Notes: a model not told the origin generated them from the letters alone. A stretch of 64,000 nt of DNA from Cervus elaphus (GCF_910594005.1 NC_057815.1:79965552-80029551); one strand, 5' to 3'. Positions 29,802 through 40,748 are shown, counted from the first letter of the stretch. Numbers and translations are program-made.

Positions 29802-31226
29802 ACGATGGTACAGACGCAAGGTGGGCTGGTGCTGAGACTGAGACCTCTAGTGAAGGCTCATTCCACATGGATTTCGTGAATACCTCATGCGGGTCCACAG
29901 GGAAGGCTCCGTAAATGTTAGTGCCCGCTCTCATTGCGACAATCATTATTAGCTGCCAGGTTCCGTATAGCGACACCAGCCTAGAAATACAAAGCTGAAA
30001 ACCAGTGGGGCCGACAGGAGGGGGAAAAGCCACATGAGAACAAAGGAGAGTTTTGTTTTGTTTTGTTCACAACACGCGGTTCCTAGAGAAGGCTAGGATT
30101 CAGCAGAGTCATTTAAATCCCAGACCAGCCTTGGGCAGCTCCAGGCCTGCACCAGGCCCACCGCAGTAGGACCAGCAAGACACAGGAGGCACTCCTCCCG
30201 GATCGGTTGTCTGCAGAATGAGAAGAATGTTAATTAATCCTGTTATCTGAGCTGCATGCTTTCTGGCTTAATTCCTCTGATAAAACCACACTGAATGGAG
30301 AACTCTCAGAATGCCAAAGCAGCCCTTCTAATGGGATTCTTGAGGTGCAGTGAGCCCTGGCGTGGGTGAGAGTAGGGGGATAAACTGTTTGACCCTAGGA
30401 ACCTGGGGATCAGCACTGACTCTCTCCTCTGGGTATTCTGACTGAAGACCTTTACTATCCAGGCTTCTTGTCCCATTCAATACAGCCACATTTCAGAAAA
30501 GAATGGGAAAATAGAAATTCATTGGAAAAAAAACTTAATCTGTTTGACCTTTTATAAACATAAAACAGCCAATTTTATGTTTATTTCACAAAAATGGGCT
30601 TATCAGCAAAAATGGGTTTATTTAGGAATGGCAGAGAATTGCAATTTGGGACAAGCATGCTCGAGCAAAAACCCTAGGCACATTCTGAGAAGCAAAAGAG
30701 AAGACGCTTATTTCACAGAGGAAAAGGAGAAGCTGGGACAGCCTGTTGTAAATAAAGAGTCCACTGGAGGAAACTGGGAGTGCAAAGCGTGGTGACTTTT
30801 CACTGGCTGAGTTGCCACAATCTCTCATTGGCTAGGCTGTTGCCAGGCAAGGAGAAAATCCCCCTTCCTCCTGCTGGGGTTCCAAAGTAGCAACCTTCCA
30901 CTTGGAGATGAAAGGCAAGTCTCCTTCTGTTTAGGATCTGCAGAGAGAAAGAAGTAGGAAGGCAAGAGAGCTTCCTTCTGGCATCCTGATTCTATTTTAA
31001 ATGAGATTTCCTCTTTCCAGTTTTATAGTTCAAAACCTGTAAGGAAGTACATGGAAGCAGTTTGAAGTTCAGAATATGGAACAACCTGGAATTTTTGCGT
31101 CAGACTTACTAATCACATAATCTGGTACGCTTACCTGTTTCAGGGCCTTTATTGCTTTATAGGTGTTATCTGTATGATTTACTCTAAAACACTGCAGCAT
31201 AGGTCCTGTGATATTTATATATATTT
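29802..31226. other. Single-copy sequence, possibly conserved noncoding
   Basis: 1.4 kb with no recognised transposon apart from a TTTTG run at 30048-30066. 30200-30330 has features often seen in conserved noncoding DNA (attaattaatcc-like core 'gttaattaatcctg', 'tctgataaaacc'). Confidence 0.4.
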
Positions 31227-31237
31227 ATTTGAAGTGA

Positions 31238-31462
31238 TGTGCTTCCCAGGTGGCTCAGTGGTAAAGAATCTGCTTACCAGTGCAGGAGACAGAGGAGACA
31301 CGGGTTCAATCTCTAGAATAGGAAAGATTCCCTGGAGTAGGAAATGGCACCCCACTCCAGTAATCTTTTCTGGAGAATTCCATGGACAGAGGATCCTGGC
31401 AGGCTACAGTTCAGGGGGTGGTAAAGAGTCAGACATGACTGAGTGACAGACGATGCACGCAC
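31238..31462 (+). mobile_element. Bov-tA SINE
   Basis: Forward copy from 'tgtgcttcccaggtggctca' to 'cagacatgactgagtgacag', long-head subfamily. Perfect 11-bp TSD atttgaagtga at 31227-31237 and 31463-31473. Confidence 0.95.
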
Positions 31463-31819
31463 ATTTGAAGTGACACCCTAGGGCAGCAACCATTCTAATC
31501 AGGCATCTGCTCTCCATGGGTGGTCAGCTAGGATTATGTTAGAAAATTATCGCTCAGGAAGAGGCCATTTAAAGTACTTTGGCTCCCTTTACCTCTGAGA
31601 GACACCAAAATGAGGAAACTAAGTATCAAGTATCAAAAATAGATTTTCATTGGTGAAATTAGTAGGATGTTGATAAGTATAATGGATGTTAGAAAGGAGC
31701 TCTCAACTTCTGTTATTGAGTGGTATTCAAGATTCATAAATTGGTAAAAGTGTTTTATTATTAATATTCCTACCCTTGTGTGAAAAATATGTAAGACTTC
31801 AAGTCTTCACCCCTAAATG

Positions 31820-32047
31820 CATGTGTGTGCACTCAGTCATGTACGACTCTTATGATCCCCACTCCCCATGAACGGCAGCCCTCCAGGCTCCTCTGTCCAT
31901 GGGATTCTCCAGGCAAGAATACTGGAGTGGGTTGCCATTTCCTCCTCCAGGGGATCTTCTTGACCCAGCAATTGAACCCGCATCTCCTATTTCTCCTGCA
32001 CTGGCAGGCCGATTGTTTACCATTGAGCCACTGGAAAGGCCCCTTTT
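31820..32047 (-). mobile_element. Bov-tA SINE
   Basis: Reverse copy, long-head subfamily. TSD acccctaa(a/g)tg at 31809-31819 and 32048-32058. Confidence 0.95.
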
Positions 32048-32344
32048 ACCCCTAAGTGGCTGTCTATCCATTTGAAGATTTTCTTCATTGTCTGAGACTG
32101 ACTATAAGGGTTTTACAGTCCTATCTCTGAAATATTCTGTCAACTGCCTTGGTGATCCTTTCAATGCAAGATGGTAGCTGGTATGAGTACCTAAAAAGAC
32201 AGCTATAAGGGACTTCAACTAAACATGCAGCACAATTTATAGGAACTGCATAATTCCTGCTCACTGATAGAAGTTTGCAAATGTTGATAGTGTAAGGAAG
32301 AGAAAAAAGAAGTCTTCCTCTATCCTTTTAGGTTTAGTACCTAG

Positions 32345-32645
32345 GATCTGTGAATTAAACTGACCAAAAGATGAACAGGAAAAAAAAGTTATTTTGTATG
32401 CACTTGGAGGGCCTCACAAAGAGGTGAAAACTCCTCAAAGAGGCTAGACCTTTGAGCTTATATACTATTTTAATAAAGGGTGATATATTGTGGAGAAGTG
32501 GCCAGACAGGCAAGACAAAGGGAAAGCAGTTTTGGCTTCTAGTGGTGGTAAGTTTGGGGAAGATAACTATATGAGAGAAGCTAATCAAAGATAAGCATTG
32601 TTCAGTAAGGTTTGTTCTGCAGACTCAGGTCTCACAATAATTCTG
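32345..32645. repeat. LTR-like family, copy 2 of 3
   Basis: 'ttaaactgaccaaaagatga', 'atatactattttaataaagg', 'gtgatatattgtggagaagt', 'ggcttctagtggtggtaag' parallel the copy at 42.1 kb phrase by phrase. Confidence 0.6.
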
Positions 32646-32809
32646 ATATGCAGATACTATTATATACCCCACTTACTGTTGAAGAAACAAATCTGGAGAG
32701 AGTGAATCACTCCAAGGACACAGAGCCAGGATATGAATCTAGGCTATTTGATTCTAAAGTCCATGTTCCTTACACCATGCAGAAATAAGTTTTATGATTT
32801 TTTTTCTTG

Positions 32810-33250
32810 ATTTTACAATATCACACACTCATAGGAAAACTGGAAAACATATGAATGTATTAAATGGCCTAATTCCACTACTCAGAGAAAGCTGGATTAA
32901 GCTTTGATATATTACTTCCAGATTTCTTTTTTAATGCAAATTTAGTTGTGATTGTACATTGCTTATCATTCTGTGTCCTGTTTTACTTGACATGTTATGA
33001 ACATTTCTTCATATTATTAAAAATTTTCCATTAACATCATTTTAAGGTGAACATAATATTTCACCCTATGGCTGTGTTATACCATCTGTTATTAGACATT
33101 TAACCTTGTTCTATATTTTACTACCATTAGTAACAAGATGGCTATCCCTGAAGGTAATCTCTTGCTTACATTTCTATTTCTTCAGGGCAGATTCCTGGAA
33201 AGGAAATTTCTGGACCAAAGGGCAAGAACATTTAATGGACATTATGAGGT
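32810..33250 (-). repeat. Ancient L1 ORF2 region
   Basis: Reverse-oriented, diverged L1: 'tgtgtcctgttttacttgac', 'tgttatgaacatttcttcat', 'ccattaacatcattttaagg', 'ctatattttactaccattag', 'agattcctggaaaggaaatt'. Confidence 0.65.
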
Positions 33251-34049
33251 ATTAAAATAGACACCCATGTACCCTGCCTTTTTAAATAACAAAGATCAGT
33301 ATTACTTTGTAGGACTCCAATTAAAAATCAAGATAAAGTAAAACGGTGAGGATTTTGAGCAAGAATCGACTGACCAAGTAGTCAGCTTTACTTAGCGTTT
33401 CTTTTCTAACCAGGAGGGGGCAGCACGAATACCAACAGAAATCCTTGGCCATTTGAATTTGACATTTTTTTTAGCATTTTTTTCTTTTTTGGCCAAACTT
33501 CCTTTAAAAAATTTAGCAACTACAATGTCATCATATTTACAAGCAGAGGCCAGAGAGGAAAATCTAGTTTACTTGAAAGATTTACAGCTTTCAGGAAGAT
33601 TCCGGAAGACAGATCCAGATGGCAAAAGGCTAGAGAGAAAAGTCTTTCCAGTGTGGGTTTGCACCCGAGGCTAGGAAAGCAGGTCAGGGTAATAGCAACA
33701 GCAGGAAAAAATGGTGTTGGTCGGTGGCATTGATGATGGCCTTCTGTGCCCAGCGAGAGCTTTCTGAGGGCTAGGAAGTGGGTTTATCTTTCCAAACAGG
33801 ATAGCTGGAGGAAGAAGGAGGCACATGACATGCAGCCTGAGGAAGACCTCGCACAAGGTCAGTGATGGGAGGAAGGGAAACGTTAATGAATCACAGAAAA
33901 ATACGCTGTGTCAAATCCATGCCAAGGGCTGGGTGAGCCTCAGGAAGGAACGTGATTGCAGTGTACCTGGAGCTGGGTTGCTGACCTGAGGACCATGTGC
34001 CTTAGATAACATCTTCAGGAGGTTTGTGCATACCCTGAATTTGTGCAGA
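33251..34049. other. Single-copy sequence with a CTCF-like site
   Basis: No transposon recognised. It contains the motif at 33410-33424. The 73-codon frame at 33453-33674 has no identifiable domain. Confidence 0.45.
33410..33424 (+). promoter_or_regulatory. Candidate CTCF site
   Basis: ccaggagggggcagc matches the CTCF core at all but one position (a G where C/T is expected). Outside recognised repeats. Confidence 0.4.
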
Positions 34050-34253
34050 ATCTGCCTGGTGGCTCAGATGGTAAAGAATCTGCATGCAATGCAAGAGACC
34101 CAGGTTCAAAACCTGGGTTGGGAAGATTCCCTGGAGAAGGGAATGGTAACCCGCTTCAGTATTCTTGCCTGGAGAATTCTGTGGACAGAGGAGCCTGGTG
34201 GACTACAGTCCATGGGATCATAAAGAGTTGGACACGACTAAGCGACTAACGCT
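34050..34253 (+). mobile_element. Bov-tA SINE
   Basis: Forward copy: 'tctgcctggtggctcagatg', 'gggttgggaagattccctgg', ending 'gttggacacgactaagcgac'. Confidence 0.93.
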
Positions 34254-34794
34254 TACAGAAAAATAAGCACGTTTTTTTCTGGGGGGAAAGATCTATAGCT
34301 TTCAGGAGTATATGACCCTCAGAAAATGAGAAACAAGTAATCTGTGTACATTCCCTCCATCTCTAGGATCAAAGGCAGTCTCTCTTCAGAGCTTAACTCC
34401 TTCTGACCTATTTCAGAGGCACCTCCTTTCCCACAATTGGCAGAAAACCCTCCCTGGATGGAACAACAGGGTCCCCCAGCCTAACTCCTGGGTGATGGAG
34501 GGCTTAGCAGGAGGTGTGGGTGGCTCAGGTGGCAGAGACTGAATGCTCCGGGGAAAGCTCTTCGGCACAGCAGAAAGCTGGGCTGCAGCCAGGTGAATCT
34601 ATCAAGGCGAAATTTCCACTTGGAGAGGTACTCTCTTTTCTAAAAGTTTAATTCCTCCTGTGGGAGCCTGGCAACACCCAAGGCTGACTAGAACTGCTGC
34701 TTGAAGAGGCTTATTGGCACAGTGAGAGCTTCATATTTGAGCCCTATGAATCTCTTTATTATATCCCATTTCTTCTGGGAAATCTTAAAAATTA
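34254..34794. other. Single-copy sequence
   Basis: Nothing recognised. Confidence 0.4.
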
Positions 34795-34856
34795 TTTTTT
34801 TCTTTTAAATTTTTTATTGACGTACAGTTGATTTGCAATGTTAATTATTGCTGTAT

Positions 34857-35063
34857 GTGCTTCGTCCCTAAGTCGTGTCCGACTCTGTGACCCCATGGAC
34901 TGTAAGCCCGCCAGGCTCCTCTGTCCATGGGGATTCTCCAGGCAAGAATACTAGAGTGGGTTGCCATGCCCTCCTCCAGGGGATCTTCCCAATGCAGGGA
35001 TTGAACTCAGGTTTCCCGTATTGCAGGCAGATTCTTTACCAGCTGAGTTACCTGGGATGCCCC
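34857..35063 (-). mobile_element. Bov-tA SINE inside L1
   Basis: Reverse copy: 'aagtcgtgtccgactctgtg', 'ttctccaggcaagaatacta', 'gctgagttacctgggatgcc'. Perfect 10-bp TSD attgctgtat at 34847-34856 and 35064-35073, copied from the host L1. Confidence 0.96.
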
Positions 35064-35489
35064 ATTGCTGTATAGCAAAATGATTGAATTATACATATAT
35101 ATATATTCTTTCTTTTTTTTAATATTCTTTCTTTTATATTCTTTTTCCTTATGGTTTATCATATAATATTGAATGTACCATACAGTAGGACCATGTTATT
35201 TATCCATTCTATATGTAATCAATTACATGGGCTAATCCCAACCTGCCACTCCATCCCTCCCCCAGCCCCCACACCCTTAACAACCACAAGTCTGTTCCCT
35301 ATGTTCATAAGTCTCTTTCTGTCTCATACATGGGTTCATTTGTGTCATATTCTAGGTATTTCATTAAGTGATATCATATGGTATTTGTGTTTCTCTGACT
35401 TAATTCACTTAATATGATACTCTCTAGTTGCATCCATGTTGCTGCAAATGATATTACTTTGTTCATTTTTATGGCTGAGTAGTATTTCA

Positions 35490-35545
35490 TTGTGTGTGTG
35501 TGTGTGTATATATGTATATGTGTATATTTATATATATATATACAC
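35490..35545. repeat. (TG)n/(TA)n microsatellite
   Basis: TG run passing into TATG/TA repeats inside the L1 ORF2 remnant. Confidence 0.9.
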
Positions 35546-35735
35546 CACATCTTTTTTATCCATTCATCTGTCGATGAACATTTAGGCTGTTTCCATGCCT
35601 TGGCTATTGTGAATGGTGCTGCTATGAACATAGGGGTGCATATATCTTTTTGAACTGTAGCTTTATTTGGATATATGTTCAGGAGTGAGATTGCTGTATC
35701 ATACAGTAATTCTAAAAATAAACATTTGTTACAGT

Positions 35736-36278
35736 ATTGATTACAGCTGAAGAAACTTGTGAACAATCTGAGGGTCCATCAAGAGTACAACTGATATGAT
35801 CAGTATTTTTACCCACATTCTGTATTTGATCCCGAATGTGTGGGTTTTCCACACCAAGCAGTTCTCTAGTCCTCTGTGGACAGCAACTGGGTGTCCTATA
35901 AATCAATTCAATTTTGACACTAATTACCCCAAGTTAGTCCAGCCCCACAGGTTAAGGGCTAAGTTGCACAAAATTGCCTGCCTCATTTCAGATGTACTCA
36001 ATCAAAAGTAGTAGGTTTCCAGGTTACTCAGGCTTCTGTCTGACCTAGCTACAAATTGGGAGTTTCTAGGATCTTCTCCTTAGGTTTGATAATGTGCTTT
36101 GCTATAAGGGCTCACAGGACCTGGGGAAACACTTTACTTACTATTATTTACTTACCAGTTTATTACAAAGGATATCATAAAGGGTACCAATGAACAGCCA
36201 GATGAAGAGGTGTTTAGAGTGAGGTCTGGAAGGATCCTGAACACAGGAGGTTCTGTCCCTGTGCAGTTTGAGGCGTGC
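35736..36278. other. Single-copy sequence
   Basis: Nothing recognised. Confidence 0.4.
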
Positions 36279-36288
36279 CACCCTTCCA

Positions 36289-36339
36289 GCCATGGCATCG
36301 CAGAGTCAGACACGACTCAGTGACTTTCAATTTCACTTT
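36289..36339 (+). mobile_element. 51-bp Bov-A 3' stub with perfect TSD
   Basis: Only the last part of a Bov SINE is present: 'catcgcagagtcagacacga', then 'ctcagtgactttcaatttca'. A perfect 10-bp TSD cacccttcca flanks it (36279-36288 and 36340-36349). This shows an extreme 5' truncation at insertion, not later erosion. Confidence 0.9.
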
Positions 36340-36349
36340 CACCCTTCCA

Positions 36350-36682
36350 ACAGGATGCTCTTCAAAGCCCTCCATATTTCCATTACACAAGACACGATTA
36401 ATTAAATCTCTGGTCATTGGTGATTCACTCAATCCCCAGATTTCCCCCCCTCAAGTAGGGGTAGTGATGGGGGTCCCTCTAATCACATGGTTGGTTCCTC
36501 TGGCAACCAATCCCCATCTTGAAATGACCTAGGGAAGCGCCAAGGGTCACCTTATTAGCAATAACTCAGCTTTGGTTGACAGGGGTTTATAATGAATAAC
36601 AAGACTCCTCTCACTCCTATTACGTGGGAAACTACTAGGGTTTTAGGAAGCTTGTGCCAGGAACCAGAGAGAAAGAAGAAAT
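36350..36682. other. Single-copy sequence
   Basis: Nothing recognised. Confidence 0.4.
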
Positions 36683-36690
36683 ATATATTT

Positions 36691-36902
36691 CTTGTTGTTG
36701 TGTTATAGCTCAGTCATGTCAGACTCTTGGCGACTCCATGGCTATAGCCCACCAGGCTCCTCTGTCCATGGCATTCTCCAGGCAAGAATACTGGAGTGGG
36801 TAGCCATTCCTTTCTCCAGGGGATCTTCTCAACCCAGGGACTGAACCCAGGTCTCCTGCACTGCAAGCAGATTCTTTACTGTCTGAGCCACCAGGGAAGT
36901 CC
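36691..36902 (-). mobile_element. Bov-tA SINE
   Basis: Reverse copy: 'gctcagtcatgtcagactct', 'ggcattctccaggcaagaat', 'gtctgagccaccagggaagt'. TSD atatattt at 36683-36690 and 36903-36910. Confidence 0.94.
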
Positions 36903-37056
36903 ATATATTTATTATATCATAGTATCACAAATAGTGAAATCATAGAATAAGTTATAATTCATCCATATTATGAAACATTAAATAGCTTTAAAAAGAATGT
37001 TAGATCCTGTGGTGTGACCTAAGAGGTGGTCATGATACTTTGTGACAATATGGATT

Positions 37057-37136
37057 GGAATGTCATATACAGGACAGAAATGGGCAAATGTTTTCTGGAA
37101 TGTCATATATAGGGCAGAAATGGGCAAATGTTTTCT
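37057..37136 (+). repeat. 40-bp tandem duplication, two units
   Basis: 37057-37096 and 37097-37136 differ at two positions. The unit (starts ggaatgtcatata, ends gcaaatgttttct) spans the left edge of the hAT element that follows, so it arose after that insertion. Confidence 0.93.
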
Positions 37137-37295
37137 GAAACAGGCTAAATAGCAAATATTTTAAGCCCTGCCATTGTAGTGCAAAAGCAGCTATACACAA
37201 TGTATAAATGAATAGACTCAGCTGTGTTCTAATAAAACTTTATTTACAAAAGCAGGCAGTGGTTCAGATTAGCCTGCAGACCATAGTTTTCTGAC
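37114..37295 (+). mobile_element. hAT-type MER3-like element
   Basis: Third copy of the family: 'aatgggcaaatgttttctga', 'gccattgtagtgcaaaagca', 'gttctaataaaactttattt', 'gaccatagttttctgaca'. A block of about 40 bp is missing after 'caaatattttaagc'. Confidence 0.75.
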
Positions 37296-37322
37296 ATATG
37301 GCATAGAGTGTGATCTTTTGGG

Positions 37323-37509
37323 GGCTCCCCTGGTAGCTCAGCTGGTAAAGAATCTGTCTGCAATGGATGAGACCCTGGTTTGATTCCTGGGTCAGGAAGA
37401 TTCACTGGAGAAGGGATAGGCTACCCACTCCAGTATTCTTGGGCTTCCCTAGTGGCTTAGCTGGTAAAGAATCTGCCCACAATTCGAGAGACCTGGGTTC
37501 GATCCCCCT
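37323..37509 (+). mobile_element. Composite two-headed Bov-tA SINE, 3'-truncated
   Basis: First unit 37323-37440 (head plus 'ggataggctacccactccag' and 'tattctt'), then a second tRNA-like head 37441-37509 ('gggcttccctagtggcttag'). It stops after 'gggttcgatccccc'. The junction is the same as in the copies at 52.5 and 55.4 kb. Confidence 0.88.
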
Positions 37510-37941
37510 TGAATAGTGTGTACATATTTTATAAAGATAGGTCCAAGCTGTTAATATTGGGTACGTTGAGGAGAAAAAAGGTAGGATGGGGAGCAAGGAG
37601 GTTATTCACTTTTCTTTATTCATTTCTGTTTTGTGTGATTTGAGATGGACATATGCATTGCTTTTTTGTAATTTCTGTTTGAATTCCCCAAACAACATAA
37701 CTAAGCACTGGGAATTCTCAGTTGTACAGGAGCGCCTTTGTCTGTATAGTGAGACAGTTGTGACTTGATTGAAAGAAGTTTTAGTTAGCCACAAGCTGCA
37801 GAGAAATCAGTAATTAGTAAACCAACCAACAAACAAAACCAAAAACCAAAAAAAAAAAAAAAAAGTACTCAGTTTGAGACAATGATAATGAAAGCATTAC
37901 CAAATCAGGTCCAGCTGGCTGCTCACGGCTCAAAACTCAAT

Positions 37942-37957
37942 GGGGGGGGGGGGGGGG
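37942..37957. repeat. Poly(G) run of 16
   Basis: Uninterrupted G run followed by AAA. Such runs are unusual and prone to sequencing error and length change; four-tract G-quadruplex formation is possible. Confidence 0.9.
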
Positions 37958-39164
37958 AAATGTTGGCAGAAAGGAAAGTTGCTTTGAATCAAGATGCCAG
38001 CAATCTGAGGAGATAGTATACTGTGTCCCCCTAAAACCATCTCCAATGATTCTGCTTGGTCATGAAAGTTTTTAACGGGAAAAAAAAAGGAAACAATCTC
38101 AGTTAATCATTGAGTTGGAGCTCAGATCCAACTACTGTGTGCAGGCTTGTTGATTTCTTGTGATTTTTTCTTTAAAAGGTTTCTTATTCACAGAGTTTGT
38201 TCACGAGATTACTGAAGGGGGAGCAGGGGAAGAGATCTGGTCACCTATTAATTACCTACTGTGTGATCAAAAGGTCTGAAAGGGTTGCTAGGACTGGAGG
38301 TGAGCAGAGCATGTGGGTGCACAGATTAAAGTTGGTGACAAGACAGAAGGGTGCCTCCTGCTGAGAGCTCTTTCCTGCAAAAGCTGCTTACAAAAGCATG
38401 ATTGTATGATAGAGGGTCAGTCTCACTCTTCTTTGTACCAGTCAAGTCAGGGCTCTCTTTCTAGCCTGGGGTGCGGGGATGTAAGACACACGTGGGCAAG
38501 CTAGGTGATCGCTGAGGACAAAGGCTTGGAAGGTGAAGGTCTAGCGAGTTCCTGTGAGAGGAGCAGTCTGCTGAGCCTGAAGCAGAGAGAGCAGGTGTGG
38601 GGGTGGATGTGGAGAGGAGACCGGTCCGCTCATGGAGCCTCAGAGTCTGTGCCTGAATCACGGTGACCCATCACCTCCTGCTAAGCAGGGAACAGTCCAG
38701 CCACCGGGGGTACTGGATGGGGTCAGACTAGGTGATCCTTACATGGCCCCTGTCTAAAATAGTCTACAAGCTGGTCTCAGCAGAACTTCTATGGGCCTGA
38801 GCTCAGGGCCTGAGCTCTGGGGTGGACAGACCTGGGGTAGCAACTGGCCCAGCAACCTTGGGGCAAGTTTCTGAACCTCTCTCTGGAAGCCTTAATTTTT
38901 CCTGTGTAAGAGAGAGAAAATTAATAATAATACCACCCCGTATTTCATAGACTTATTATGAGAACCAAGTGAGCCAACACGCATTTAGAACTTTCTGTGA
39001 CGCCTGGCACAATGAATAAGTGCTTAGTAGATGTTAATAGTTTGCTGTCATGATAGTCATCATTGGGGTTGTTACACAACTGCCAGATGACTTTTGGTTT
39101 ACTGTGTTAATTTTTGGTTAACTTTTCGCCTCCCAATCTTTGACAAAAATCAGACTGGTCTTGG

Positions 39165-39214
39165 CTGTATTCTTTGTTGTATTCTTTGTCTGTATTCTTG
39201 GTTGTATTCTTTCT
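39165..39214. repeat. 25-bp tandem repeat, two units
   Basis: Units 39165-39189 and 39190-39214 (each starts ctgtattctt and contains a second tgtattctt) differ at two positions. Confidence 0.9.
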
Positions 39215-39294
39215 CTGGAGCTGTTTTCTCACCTATAAAAGACTTCTTGGCACCTGTTGTCTCCATCTATTCAGGCAGATGAGGTATGAAAGAC

Positions 39295-39319
39295 CCTTTT
39301 ACACTGAGAGTGTAAAAGG
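39295..39319. repeat. Perfect 11-bp hairpin
   Basis: ccttttacact pairs with agtgtaaaagg across the three-base loop gag. No U-run follows on either strand, and nothing suggests an RNA gene. Confidence 0.9.
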
Positions 39320-39737
39320 CAGGATGCAAATGAAAGGTGACATGGGTACCCAAATCCTGCTCCTCCTTCAACCAATTAAAGTCCTGCTTCTTCTGATCAC
39401 ACAGTACCTCCATTTTCAAGACATCTGGGCATTGTGTCCACCTTGCTGGTGTGGGCTGGTAGTTGAATGGATGTGTCACACCCAAAAGGGAGATCTTGGA
39501 GATCAGGGGCTTTGTCTTATGTATTTTCAAGTGAATAACTATAAATAAGAGATGAATTTAAAACTAATCATTGATGCTAAATTCAAGGAGATTGCTGTGT
39601 GTCAGATACGGTGCTAGATGCCTTCACACAGAATTTAAATGTAATATCACAGCACCTCTCTAAGGTATGTATCCGTGTTCCCACCCTACTGAGGAAAAAC
39701 GAAGTTCAGGAAAGTGATTAAGTAGCTCAGTAATGAA

Positions 39738-39871
39738 AGAAAGAAAGAAAGTGAAGTTGCTCAGTCGTGTCCAACCCTTTGCGACCCCGTGGACTGTAGC
39801 CTGCCAGGCTCCTCTGTCCATGGGCTTCTCCAGGCAAGAATACTGGAGTGGGCTGCCATTTCCTTCTCCAC
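39738..39871 (-). mobile_element. Bov-A SINE monomer
   Basis: Reverse copy from the tail (gaaagaaagaaagtgaag) to the Bov-A start 'ccatttccttctcca'. Perfect 10-bp TSD cagtaatgaa at 39728-39737 and 39872-39881. No tRNA-like head. Confidence 0.95.
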
Positions 39872-40084
39872 CAGTAATGAAGTACCACCCAAGAATCCAT
39901 ATATGAAGAGGCTGACTCTTTCCTATTTTCTTAGTGCTCAGTATCAGCACCCAGTAGGTTCGGAGTAAATATGTAGTATTATTTAGTACCCCTCTCTGAT
40001 GAATTTATATTTAAGAAACTGTTATTTCTAGAAGCAATAAGGCTAAAATAGACAGCAAAACAAATTACGGATTGTACCCCGCCC

Positions 40085-40400
40085 TTTCTGTTTAGCCCAA
40101 GAGCCCGGCGCTCACGTGGAGCTGTACCCGGGCAGTGGGGGAGGGGAAGCGGGAGGCCCTGCAGGGCCCGGGTTTCCTGCGGGGAAAATCCAAGCGCTGA
40201 GTGTCCCGACTTCCTTCTGGTCGATTGTTCTAGGGAAGGAAGGCAAGGGGCCTTCTGTTCTTTCTCCGGAATCCCGTGATGCCCACACTCTACAGCAAGG
40301 GGCCCCTGTCCCGCCCCCCAAGCCCCGACACCCTCCCGGGAGCTCTCCAGCTCCTGCTCCTGAGGCAGGGAGAGGTGAGGAGGGAACAAGCGGGTCCTGG
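40085..40400. promoter_or_regulatory. Small GC-rich, CpG-containing segment
   Basis: GC content is about 60% with roughly 15 CpG by eye, in a window that is otherwise CpG-poor. No repeat accounts for it. It is too short and too CpG-sparse to call a classical CpG island. Long frames here (40112-40474 minus, 40116-40415 plus) are the usual consequence of GC-rich DNA. It could be a weak or eroded promoter or enhancer. Confidence 0.35.
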
Positions 40401-40411
40401 TGGGGGTTAGC

Positions 40412-40415
<4 letters not shown>

Positions 40416-40442
<27 letters not shown>

Positions 40443-40443
40443 T
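40416..40443. repeat. (TG)n microsatellite
   Basis: About 14 uninterrupted TG units at the right edge of the GC-rich segment, likely polymorphic. Confidence 0.95.
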
Positions 40444-40623
40444 TGTGGGGGTGGGGGGATACAGCTTCCTTCATCTTCTCCTGGATGGCAAATTTAGCTT
40501 ATCACTTTTTAAGTGATTTTTTGAACTCGGCCTAAGACATCTTGGGGTGCTCCAGATGGAACTGGGCTCACTCTTTCCTTTATTAACCAGAAAAAGGACT
40601 GTGAGACCTACCCTTCCCTACAG

Positions 40624-40748
40624 GTTGCCTAGTCATTCAGTTGCGTCTGACTCTTTGTGACTGCATGGACTTGTAGCCCACCAGGCTCCTGGGTCCATGG
40701 GATTCTCCAGGCAAGAACACTGGAGTGCGTTGCCATCTCCTTCTCCAG
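40624..40748 (-). mobile_element. Bov-A SINE monomer
   Basis: Reverse copy. Perfect 12-bp TSD ccttccctacag at 40612-40623 and 40749-40760. The right edge is the standard Bov-A start. Confidence 0.95.

Larger units (their letters stand above)
34797..35735 (-). mobile_element. L1 3' end (cetartiodactyl type), split by a SINE
   Basis: Reverse-oriented L1: 'ttttttattgacgtacagtt' and 'gatttgcaatgtt' before the SINE, then 'cagtaggaccatgttattta', 'tggctgagtagtatttcatt', 'ctatgaacataggggtgcat' and 'gagtgagattgctg'. An older subfamily than the copies at 5.9 and 23.8 kb. The ORF2 C-terminal frame (35374-35766 minus) is distorted by a TG/TA microsatellite. Confidence 0.85.
37510..39727. other. Single-copy sequence
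   Basis: 2.2 kb without a recognised transposon. It includes an A-run (37847-37864), a 16-base G-run (37942-37957), a 25-bp tandem repeat (39165-39214) and a hairpin (39295-39319). No supported exon. Confidence 0.5.

Noticed and set aside
40112..40474. 120-codon frame rich in Pro/His/Thr
   Set aside because: Explained by GC-rich DNA and the TG microsatellite (repeated Thr-His codons).
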